A program made the position numbers and the translations under genes. From positions 1,040,001 through 1,104,000 of the forward strand of contig CM069769.1 in NCBI GenBank assembly GCA_036169595.1: 64,000 nt of DNA, written 5' to 3'. Source of the DNA: Dictyostelium firmibasis. Taxonomy: Eukaryota > Evosea > Eumycetozoa > Dictyosteliales > Dictyosteliaceae. The stretch's first letter is position 1. The number at the start of each line of letters is the position of its first letter. Shown one piece after another: positions 31,601 to 42,000 of the stretch. The notes beneath the pieces are model-generated. The model did no database searches. It saw nothing but the letters and a program-made list of their open reading frames with translations, and was not told where the DNA came from.

Positions 31601-33054
31601 AATATTAAAAACGATATCAAATTGAGATCCTTCTGTATTATGAGGTCCTGTATAGTTTTTTGCTGAGTCCCTATAAATGAATTTTTTTAAAATTTATATT
31701 TTATGTAAAATTAATAATTGTTATTGAAGGGATGTGAATATAGGATTAAAAAAATTAATTACATACAACATTAATGGTGAAAGATCATAGAATTGTGATT
31801 CTTTGAATAAACGTAATGTTGGACATGCATATTTTGTATACACTTTAACTTGATAAATACATTGTGATTCAATGATAAATTTATCGACATAGTACTCGGT
31901 GGATGGATCACAAACTAAAATATACTTTGATGAATATTTGTTACCATTTATCGGGCATTCTGAAAAACCTGTTGTTGAACTATAAATTATTACTATTGTA
32001 TTATTTATGAATGTAATGGTTCTAGGTTGACTGATAGATCCTAACATTACTGATTTTGGTGTTGTTGCATATCTTGAATCAAGATTATAATCGATTGCTT
32101 TGTTGGCAACTGTTAAAATACATGATTGATAACTTAATGTTGTTGTACCAAAACTACTACATCTTTTTACATTTCCAAATAAATTGAAAAGAATATCTTT
32201 ACTTTGATCATTGTTGGTGATTTGGTATGATGTGCTTTCTAATCTGTGAAATTTGGGAAGATGTGTGATATTTTCAAAAAAAAAAATAATAAAAAAAAAA
32301 AAAGAAAAAAAAAATTAGCGAAATAATAAAAAAAAAAAATAAAAAAATAATTAAAAAAAAAACATTAAAAAAAAATAAATAAAAAATAAATAAAAAAAAT
32401 AAATTAAAAATAAAAAAAAAATGAAAAAACAAAATTTAAAACTTACAACTTCATTGGTGTGAAATCATAAAAGAGACCTTGATTAAATAATATTCCTCTA
32501 TTTTTACAAACCAATGATGATTTAATGTAAATAGTGTGTTCACATAATACTCTTTGATTATTAGTGCTTGTAACAGTAAAATAAGAAGTTGGATCACAAG
32601 TTATCACTAAAATCATAGTTCTACGATTACCATTACCAGGACAAGTTGTTGAAGGTAAAAGAGTTGATTGATATTTAATAGTAATACCATCTGTATTAAA
32701 TGTGACAAAATGTGGTTCATTGAGTGAACCAATTGAATTTTTAGTTGAAAAAATGGTTCCTGTTGAATAACCATCTGGATTCATATGGTCATTAAAACAT
32801 GGATTAAAATAAACCATATAATTTGTTTGTATTCCACCAGCAAGTTCTTTTGTAAAACTTGCAAAATGTGCACCTTGGTGATCAGGACGGATTGTCGCTC
32901 TTAAATCATAATATTCATTATTTGCAAAATCATAATATACACATGATGATAGTGTACCATTTGTTGACCAATTTCTTGTATCAAATGTGTAACTACCAAC
33001 TGTAAAATAAATATAATATAATATGAATAATAAAATTGATATTATTACTTTCAT
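28478..33054 (-). CDS. MRH-TIG array copy D, short form lacking TIG2-TIG5
   Basis: Exons 33054-32447, 32243-31767, 31670-31227, 31065-31011, 30915-29695, 29621-28606 and 28532-28478 join in phase to 1,291 residues. All exons match the full-length copies except exon 5, which is 1,221 nt rather than 2,460. A deletion of 1,239 nt (413 codons) joins the end of TIG1 (SGTLSFSFSYP) directly to CSDLSNL, so TIG2-TIG5 and the first Cys of the second C-x3-C pair are gone. The join lies at ATG microhomology (about 29715) and keeps the frame; TIG1 also has a 6 bp duplication beside it. D differs from the others in TIG1 (GINLNANNYEVNF). The MRH region, second helical module and TIG6-7 are intact, so this looks like a shorter working paralogue rather than a pseudogene. 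Confidence 0.8.
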
Positions 33055-33394
33055 TTTTTCTATAAAAGTGATTTATACATAATGATTTTAATCATTTTTT
33101 TTTTGCAACTCAAACATTTTTTATAAATATTAAAGACTCCCCAAATTTGTGAACTGTCAAATAAAACTGTGTGAAAATTAACGAAAAAAACAAAAAAACA
33201 CAAAATTCGTTTTTTTAAAAAACCCAATTTTAGATTTTATTAATATCTGAAATTTTTTGTGTTTTTTTATTTTTCAAAACTTCGTTTTTTTTTCAATCTC
33301 CTGTGCAAATATTATTAATCAACTTTGTGAAGTAGTAAATTTTTTTTTTTTTTAATTTAATTTTATTTATTATTTCGATTAAAATTGATTTATT
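33055..33394. promoter_or_regulatory. 5' flank of copy D
   Basis: The promoter block shared with B and C is present with small changes, followed by the 3' flank type of C and D. The upstream neighbour, however, is only a truncated array copy. Confidence 0.45.
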
Positions 33395-33585
33395 AAATCA
33401 TTGTTATTGTTATAGGGGTATTGTTACTAAAATATTAATTGGATCTGGCTGTAAAAGATTTTTTTTATAATTAATATTTTTTTTTTTTTTTTTTTTTTTT
33501 ACTTACTTCAAAGAACCTACTATATTCATTGTAAAAACATTATGTATAGTTTCTTTGTTTATTTGGATAAATCATTCTATTTCTT
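33395..33585 (-). pseudogene. Truncated array copy (exon 7 and ends of exon 6)
   Basis: 33395-33455 matches exon 7 of C and D but with in-frame stops (TTT-TAG-TAA replaces the usual SNN region). The exon 6 donor follows at about 33500 (ACTTACTTCAAAGAACC). Then exon 6 sequence resumes at TACTATATTCATTG and switches strand: the next 50 bases (AACATTATGTATAG to CATTCTATTT) are the reverse complement of adjacent exon 6 sequence. This is a fold-back rearrangement scar and evidence for a sixth array copy, lost between D and E. Confidence 0.7.
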
Positions 33586-33689
33586 TCGAGAAGTGAAAAG
33601 TTTTCTATATTTATTATAATTATTAATTAAAAAGTATTTTTTTATTAAAATTTTTTTTTATAATTTAAAAATTATTAATTAAAAAGTAA

Positions 33690-34808
33690 ATTCCAAATTC
33701 CAAATTTTTTTTAATTATAATTTTATTTTTTTTTCCCAAAATTTTATTTATTCAAAGGAAACAAGTGTTATGAATTAAGATTTTTTTATTAAATAGAGTA
33801 TTTTATAAAACGAGTGTTTTGAATTAAAGTATTTTTTTTATTTAACAGAATTTTTTTTTTTAATTAAAATTTTAAATTTTTTTTTTTAATTAAAATTTTT
33901 TTTTTTTTCCCCAAAATTTTTTTTTATTAAAAGTAAACAAGTGTTATTAATTATTATTAAAGGTAATTATTTAATTTAAATATTACAAAAATAATAATAA
34001 TATCTATATAATAATAATAATTATAAATATATTAATTGTAAAATAAAAAAATTTATAATTTTATCACAGACTTTATTGCCATGTATGTATTTATATATAA
34101 AATAAACCTTAATCTTTTTTAAAAAAAAATAAAATAAAATTGTGTAGCATCTGATTGTGTGTTGGATTCAGAATGTATAATCTTAAACGAGGATGAAGTG
34201 GGGGTATTATTCCGAAGATCTGTAGATAGTGGGGCTATCATGGATCATTAGGGGTGGAATTTATAATTCCATTGGAGGGTCGGTGTTCACAGATTCATCA
34301 TGAGTGGGATGTAAAGGGAGGTAAATAAGCCTTATCGTCCTTCACGTTGACGATGATACCTGCTTTCACCAGAGCATTGGTTGTGATACATTTAGTTATT
34401 GTAATATTATAACTATCTAAAACCCAAATATTTAGTTTTGTGCTGAATTTTGGGGTATTAATTCCTCGTCCATCAAGGTGGATTGACGTATTCCCCATAA
34501 CTTTTTACCACCTGCGTTTAAAATTATATATTCGACCTAAAGAATTCTTCACACTTCGTTGTTATTTCTCTTTTATTTTTTAATAGATTTTGTGTATTTT
34601 TATGTATAAATAATTTTCAATTGGGAAAAAAAGCATATACTATTTTATTTAATTCACTTCAAAATTTTTTCTACCCCTGCTGTATGTTTTTGTTATTTTT
34701 TATTTTAATAAAAACATAAAACATCTATTATAATAACAGCATTTATAAAAACTATACAAAAATAATGAACTATGTAAATTTTTATAATATAATATAATAC
34801 AAATTTAT
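33690..34808. repeat. Long inverted repeat, left arm
   Basis: This segment of about 1.1 kb pairs in inverted orientation with 37485-38670. The outer half is AT-rich with three copies of ACAAGTGTTATGAATTA-like sequence (33761, 33811, 33937). The middle (34070-34540) is much less AT-rich and highly similar in both arms. The inner end holds ATAACAGCATTTATAAAAAC. About 2.7 kb separates the arms. It could be the ends of a DNA transposon with long terminal inverted repeats, or a dispersed element present twice head to head. No target-site duplication was identifiable. Confidence 0.75.
34298..34498 (-). other. Relic ORF in left inverted-repeat arm
   Basis: A 66-residue frame (MGNTSIHLDGRG to PPFTSHS) matches 37824-38024 on the other strand with one residue different. 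The composition is coding-like. It may be a fossil of a mobile-element protein; the family cannot be assigned from sequence alone. Confidence 0.4.
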
Positions 34809-35305
34809 TTGGAAATGTAAAAAGATGTGGTAGTTTTGGTTCAGTAGCATTAAGTTATCAATCATGTATTTTAACTGTTGTTAACAAAGCAATCGATTAT
34901 AATCTTGATTCGAGATATTCAACAACACCAAAATCAGTAATGTTATTTTTAAATCATCAGAATCATTCACAACGGTTAAAACACTTGGAAAATATGTCAA
35001 TCCAAAGAATCCATGTATTTATGACACCACAATTGTAAAGAATTCATTAAACTAACTTTTCGAAATAAATTCAGATATTTTACAATTAATAAAACTTTCA
35101 AACTCATCAACGATCAGTTATCCAAATTAACCATATCAAACATATTTCTTCCCATCATCGACTAACCTTGGGTATGGTCTTTCAATTATTACATTTGGCT
35201 CAAAAGTTTGTAGTTTTACAGAATCAACAATTCAAGATTATCAAGGTGGAAAAGTATTACCATGTTCAATAGATTTTACATGTGTTGAATTGATCCATGA
35301 TACAC
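34809..35305. pseudogene. Scrambled fragments of MRH-TIG genes
   Basis: Three array fragments are fused. 34809-34946 reads on the plus strand as MRH2 sequence (NLFGNVKRCGSFG to TPKSVML). 34947-35271 reads on plus as exon 6 sequence (FKSSESFTTVKTLGKY to STIQDYQGGKV) with internal stops. 35272-35305 is TIG4 sequence in the opposite, array-like orientation (the ELIHV region read antisense). The first two are inverted relative to the array. These joins do not follow exon order, so they reflect repeated breakage and end joining, not a processed copy. Confidence 0.7.
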
Positions 35306-35779
35306 TAAGAAAACTGTATATTCAACCTAACATTCTTAGTTTCCGTCTCATACAAAAAAAATTAATAGTAATAAATATAAGGTGCATTAAGCTTTATTAA
35401 ACTCCATCAGTGATATATATATATATAAATGGACACCTACCTTCTAGCACTGCAAATTATCTTCTCCCCCTGCCGTGGGTTTTTACATAGTGTTAAGTGG
35501 GGTCTCATAAAAATTTAATATGTAAAAATTAACTTTGAAAAAAAAAAGTTTCTCATATAAAAATTGTGGGAAGATTTCGATATATACCACCTGAAATCTT
35601 CGCAACCTGCCGTCTCCTAAAAATTCAAATAAAAGAGTATTTTTCAACCGATTCAGTCGGTGTAAAGATTTAACACAAACTGAATCGGTTAATAATTAAT
35701 TTTTATTTATATTTTTTTTTTAAAATTTAAAATTTTTTTTTTTGTGTGATTTTATTTTTTTTTTTTGTAATATTATTGT
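35306..35779. other. Noncoding, with perfect hairpin
   Basis: No gene is seen. There are two CCTGCCGT motifs (about 35468 and 35609) in less AT-rich patches and a perfect 12 bp inverted repeat, AACCGATTCAGT at 35646-35657 and ACTGAATCGGTT at 35679-35690, with a 21-base loop. This may be the end of an old mobile element. Confidence 0.45.
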
Positions 35780-36470
35780 TATTATTTTAATGAAGTAGTA
35801 GTGGTGGTGGTGGTGGTGGTGGATTAAATAATTTATTGCCTGCTGCTGATGAGGATGATGATGTTCCAACTAATTCTCAACCAAGTTTGAATAGTACTCA
35901 GCCAACCAATGTTGAGTTTGAACCTGAAATTTCATACACAGCTACACCACGTTTGTCCAATGTGGTTGGTGTAAATGTACCTGTAAATCAACATCCAATA
36001 TCTAACCAAATTCCAAATTGGTATACTTGCAGACACGACCCTTGCAACGGCAGATTTTCAGACACTGGATACAGGAATAAACATGATAAAAGTTTGGAAT
36101 TGCACCATAACAGATGTACACCAAATTGCCATGTGTGTTACTATTTCAAGCTACCAATTAATTTTAAAAAACCATATATTGTACCATCTGAAATAAGAAA
36201 CAACCAAGTTTAGAGAAGTGAAGACCAAATAATAATGGGATTTATAAGAGATGGTGAACTTCAAATTTAAAGGGAAATTGAATTTCAAAATCAAAGACGA
36301 GAGGAGGATTATGTTGAAGAAGAGGCTGAAGTAACAGAGGTGCAAACCAAAAAATGTATTCACTGGAATTGTAATGCTAGTCTGACTATAACAAATTGGC
36401 AAAGACATATCAAATTGGTGAATATAGTTTTAATATAGTTGCTGTTGACCAATATGATGAAGGTGACGAA
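35780..36470 (+). pseudogene. Zinc-finger-like ORF relic between the inverted repeats
   Basis: An open frame of coding composition runs about 35800-36213 (Gly run, PAADEDDDVPTNSQ, then WYTCRHDPCNGRFSDTGY...HDKSLELHH and CTPNCHVC), followed after a stop by acidic sequence and a second finger-like motif, CIHWNCNASLTITNWQRH. The C-x4-C...H-x-H spacing suggests C2H2-like or BED-like fingers as found in DNA transposon proteins. No transposase catalytic motif was recognised. The frame lacks a convincing start and is interrupted, so it is probably decayed or a spliced gene I cannot reconstruct. Confidence 0.4.
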
Positions 36471-36787
36471 CTTGATTTAGGTTTTCAAGATGTGTACGAT
36501 TCTGATGCTGATGATGAATACCAAAATGAAAATATCATGTTGGTCAGCCTGTGAAAGCTCTTGGCCAATTCAATAACGAATTTTAATTTTCGTTTGGCCT
36601 GCTGTTGTAGTTGGTTATAAATTTTCCACAACCTATAATGAAATTGAATATTTGTTGAAATTCGAGTGAGTGTTATGCTATATATATATATTATCCACAT
36701 ATGTTATTATAATAAACTATTTATTAATAAAATAGTCTATTAATTATAGAAACTAACCACATATATATATACATACGCAGTCAAGTA

Positions 36788-37012
36788 TTGGATTTTGTTG
36801 AGTATCAATGTACTCTAAATAATAATATTATTCCCTATATTAAAGATGAAGAGGTGGAATGGGTGAATAAACAAAAAATTAATACATTGATCAATGGTGA
36901 GAAATTATTGGTGGAAATTGAATCATTGTGTGGTGATAGAGGTCAAATAACTATAAAACTTACTGACTTTGCATTCAACAATGAAGGTAATAATGTTGAG
37001 CATTTTTTTTAG
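36788..37012 (+). other. Unassigned ORF, 74 residues, between the inverted repeats
   Basis: The frame MDFVEYQCTLNNNIIPYIKD to EGNNVEHFF has coding-like composition and begins just after TATATA repeats. It could be an exon of the same element as the zinc-finger relic. No family is recognised. Confidence 0.3.
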
Positions 37013-37484
37013 ACTGACTATTTTAATTAACACCTCTAAAAATAATAAATAAATATAAACACGTTTATGCACAAAATATATATTATAAAGTAACAAATAA
37101 AGTAAACAAATAAAATTAACAAATATAAATTTCTCTGTATTGGGTTGTGTTGTAAAAAAAAAAAAAGTGAAAAAAAAAGTGTAAGAATTTTTTGAAAGTA
37201 AGATAGTTTGTAAAAATATGGAAATTTCGTCATAGTACATACAAATTAATTTCTGCTTTTGTTATTATGTTATGATATTATTATATCTTTTATTATTTTC
37301 TTAAATGGTATAAATGCGTAGTGGTGAATATAATTTTCAAGTGTAAAAATTAAAAATAATAAATTTATAAAAAAATATAAAATAAACTATTGAATGTGTA
37401 TTTAAATCACAGAATTTATCCCATTTTATTAAAATGAAATGTGTGAAGTTTAGTTGTAATAATAAAATTAAAAAAAATAAATTG
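37013..37484. other. Noncoding, AT-rich
   Basis: Nothing distinct is seen between the last ORF and the right inverted-repeat arm; two minus-strand frames here are low-complexity Phe/Tyr/Ile. Confidence 0.5.
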
Positions 37485-38670
37485 GCATTATATTATAAAA
37501 ATTTACATAATTTTATTATTAATGTATAGTTTTTATAAATGCTGTTATTATAAAAGATGTTTTATATTTTAAAATAAAAAAATAACCAATCAATTTATAT
37601 CTAATAAGAACAAAAAACATACAGGGGTTAGAAAAAGTTTTGTAGTGAATTAAAAATAAAATAATACTTATTTTCATTGAAATTACTTACCTTTTGCCCA
37701 ATTGAAAATTATTTATACATAAAAATACACAAAATCTATTAAAAAATAAAAGAGAAATAACAACGAAGTGTGAAGAATTCTTTAGGTCGAATATATAATT
37801 TTAAACGCAGGTGGTAAAAAGTTATGGGGAATACGTCAATCCACCTTGATGGACGAGGAATTAATACCCCAAAATTCAGCACAAAACTAAATATTTGGGT
37901 TTTAGATAGTTATAATATTACAATAACTAAATGTATCACAACCAATGCTCTGGTGAAAACAGGTATCATCGTCAACGTGAAGGACGATAAGGCTTATTTA
38001 CCTCCCTTTACATCCCACTCATGATGAATCTGTGAACACCGACCCTCCAATGGAATTATAAATTCCACCCCTAATGATCCATGATAGCCCCACTATCTAC
38101 AGATCTTCGGAATAATACCCCCACTTCATCCTCGTTTAAGATTATACATTCTGAATCCAACACACAATCAGATGCTACACAATTTTATTTTATTTTTTTT
38201 TAAAAAAGATTAAGGTTTATTTTATATATAAATACATACATGGCAATAAAGTCTGTGATAAAATTTCAAATTTTTTTATTTTATACAATTAATATATTTA
38301 TAATAATTATAATATAAAAATTATAATTATTTTTGTAATATATAAATTAAATAATTACCTTTAATAATAATAATTCATAACACTTGTTCAATTTGAATAA
38401 ATAAAATTTTGGAAAAAAAAAAAAAATTTTAATTTATAAAAAAAAATTTTTATAATAAAAAAAAAAAAATTTATTTTAATAAAAAAAATACTTTAATTAA
38501 TAACACTTGTTTAAAAAATAAAACTCAATTTAATAAAAAAAATACCTTAATTCATAGCACTTGTCAATTTTTTTCTCAAAATAAAAAAAATTTTGGGAAA
38601 AAAAAAAAAAAATTTTAATAAAAAAAAAAAATTTAAATTTGGAATTTTTTTTGAAATTTCCCACCAAAAG
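37485..38670. repeat. Long inverted repeat, right arm
   Basis: Inverted partner of 33690-34808. It carries the same 66-residue frame (37824-38024, plus strand), the same less AT-rich core, and outer ACAAGTGTTATGAATTA-like repeats. The core is close to identical between arms, whereas the AT-rich outer parts have diverged in run lengths. Confidence 0.75.
37824..38024 (+). other. Relic ORF in right inverted-repeat arm
   Basis: Same 66-residue frame as in the left arm, differing at one position (VKTGII versus VKAGII). See the left arm entry for interpretation. Confidence 0.4.
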
Positions 38671-39021
38671 TTTATTTAATAAATTTCATCGAAGTACAAT
38701 TTTGGAAAGGATCATATTGACACTCCAAAATGTTAGGTGGTTATCTTCTTTAATTGGAAAGAAAACACATTATCATGTGAAATCTCACCACCATGATATA
38801 GTTGAGTAAATCTGACATACCAATGTTTGATTATTAAATGTTGTTGTTGAATTTGTTTAATCTTGATGTTGTTGAGTACATATAGAATTAAAAAAATTAA
38901 ATAATATTCGTAGAGTACTCGAAAAACCAAAAGAAATAAAAAAAACAAAATAAAATATTATTAAATTTTCTTTCAAAAAAAAAAATGCTCATTTAATTTC
39001 ATTTATTTGTTTTTATACTTT
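38671..39021. other. Flank between right arm and copy E
   Basis: A coding-like minus-strand stretch (38733-38870, LIIKHWYVRFTQLYHGGEIS) lies here, apparently an isolated gene fragment that I do not recognise. The rest is AT-rich. Confidence 0.35.
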
Positions 39022-42000
39022 CTATTTTTTTTTATTTGTATCGCCAATCTCTAATAAAATAAACCAATCTGTGGCAATTTTTATATATTTTATTTATTTT
39101 ATTATTTTGAAAAATTTTCATTTAATTAGTCTGATTGTCATAGGAGAATTATTACTAAAAACTAATTGGATGTAGCTATAAAAAGTTTTTTTTTTAAATT
39201 AATTTTTTTTTTGTTAATTTTTTTAAATTAATTTTTTTTTTTTTGTAAAAAAATTTTTTACTTACTTTAAAGAACCTAAACCAGAAGTATTAAATGAAAA
39301 TGAATCTACTCCATTTAAACTTGTTGAGCCAAAGATTGTGTTTGTCAATTCGAGATCATCAAAAGTGACTCTAATTGTTGAGTTTGATATACCATGGGGG
39401 AAGAAATTAAAACCAATTACTTTAATTGTGACACTTGATGGGTATTCTATTTGAGTTACCGTTGAAATTGGATATTGGAAATAGAATGATTTATCGAAAT
39501 AAACAAAGAAATTATACATAATGTTTTTACTATATTCATTGTAAAAAGATATTAAAGATTTTGAATAGGATTTGATTTCTGGTGGTACTGAACAACTGAT
39601 TGTTTGAATGTAGTTATCTTGATTTGTGTTAATATTGCCAATGATTGGACATTCATGACCTGATAATAATATTTTTGTTGAATTATCAAATAATCTACCT
39701 GTAATTGTAAGAGAATATTGATATGGTGATGGAAGTGTACTGATTGGATTGATTACTTGATTTATAATTGGAATGATTGAACATGATTGTAATACTTTTC
39801 CACTTTGATAATCTTGAATTGTTGATTCTGTAAAACTACAAACTTTTGAGCCAAATGTAATAATTGAAAGACCATACCCAAGGTTAGTCGATGATGGGAA
39901 GAAATATGTTTGATATGGTGAATTTGGATAACTGATCGTTGATGGATTTGAAAGTTTTATTAATTGTAAAATATCTGAATTTATTTCGAAAAGGTAGTTT
40001 AATGAATTCTTTACAATTGTGGTGTCATAAATACATGGATTCTTTGGATTGACATATTTTCCAAGTGTTTTAACCGTTGTGAATGATTCTGACGATTTAA
40101 AATAATTAAAGAATTTACCACTTGTCCAATCGCTGTTTATTGAATTATCGATCCATTTTGAACCTATTGTTTCTTCGATATATTTGAGGCTATATTGTTC
40201 GATTTGTTCTAAACATACACCAATTAACAAAAGTGTACTCTTTAAATCTTTTTTATTTTCTCTGATTACTTTTTCTAACTCCTAATAAAGATAATAATTA
40301 TTAGTTTTTTTGTAAATTTTTTTTTTGTTTTTCTTTTTTTTTGTTTTAAAACTTACTAAATTTGATAAATCACTGCATGTAAAATTACAACTTAAATAAG
40401 AGAAATAATCGTTTACATCGGTTACTTGACCACCTACAGTTACTTCGATATTCAAGTTGTTACCAACTCCTGTTGGTATATTACAAATAACTGATTTTGA
40501 ATCGACCCATGTTATTGAATTACAAGGAATACCTCCGATTTTAACGTTGCTTGATGAATCTGAAGAAATGCCAATTGGAATAAAGTTTGAACCAGTTATT
40601 GTAATATTGTTTCCTCCAAGGTTTTTATATTCCTTTTTGTCTAGTTTTGGTTTATCATAGAAAGGTATCAAAGAAACATATGAGGATTGACTGCCTACTA
40701 CCACAACTGGAATAAAATACCCAATACCTTTTGGTACCATAGCTTTTACATGTGTTGAATTGATCCATGTCCATGATGGTGACAAATAAGAATTAATGAT
40801 AACATAATGTGATGAACTCAAAGTTTGATTATTGACTTGAGCTGCGAGAGAAGTTGGAATAAAGTTTGTACCTTTAATTATAGTTTCTCCACCATCAGTT
40901 GGAACAGGTATTAATGAAGATTCTACTCTTGGATAATCGTAATTTATAAAATAATTATCTATTACACCATTTGGGCTATTGGTTGTTGAAATTTGTTTAC
41001 CAACAGTTACTGAAACGATAGCTGATTGACCGAAACCTGGTGGTGCTAAACATGAAATCAATGTTGAACTCTTCCAATTGACATTGGTAAGATTTGTACC
41101 TTTAAATGTAACAAAATTATCATTGTTCCAAATAATTTCAGATGTGTTTAAACCGAGATTAATGATTTCTTGTGTTGGTGGAAAGTTTTTACCATTTAAT
41201 TGGAAATTACCTCCATCAGTTGGAATAAGGATAGTAGGAGGTGTGTATAATAAAACTGGTGCTTTATAAGAGTAGGTGAATGTAAATGTTTGTGATGGAA
41301 ACTTAATAGTACCGCTTCCGACACCTAATGATGACTTGATACAAACAAAAACGTCATATTTTGAATAATCAAAAAATGCTGAATTCTCTAAATAAACTGT
41401 TGATTCGACACATGGATGACCTGTTGCTGATCCTGAAATTGATGGAATTTTTGATGTGCTTGGACAGTTCTTTTCAAGTTCGCAATAGATTGGTTCTTTT
41501 TCATAATTATCGATGAATGGAGAAATCATAGTTTTTGATCCATGATATTGACCAATAACAAAGAATCTATTGATAATACCTGTACTGAATGTTTGAGTAA
41601 CTACTTTGACGATGGTTGGTGATGGATATGAAAATGAAAGTGTGCCTGAGGTGACCAAACTTAACACATGTTGAGTATAAACTAACGCATTGCCGAAACC
41701 ATTTGGAACGATAACTTTTACAAATGTTGCTGATTTTGATACTATTGTTGCTTTAACTTTGGTGTCGTCACCTATAATATTAAAATTAACTTCATAGTTG
41801 ACTCCGTCTAAATTAATACCATTAATTGTAATAGTATCTCCAACTTTTGCGCTGGTTGGTGTTAAACTACTTAATGTAATAGGTAGTGAGTAATATGGAC
41901 ATGAAAGTAAGTGAGTTGGAATATCTAATGTTTGGAAATTTGATATTATTGAATAATGGCATAGTAAACCGTTGTATTTAATAATTGCAAGACCTCCTGG

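Noticed and set aside
34298-38024. Assigning the inverted-repeat block to a named Dictyostelium mobile element family
   Set aside because: No diagnostic transposase, integrase or reverse transcriptase motif could be read with confidence, and the 66-residue frame alone is too short.
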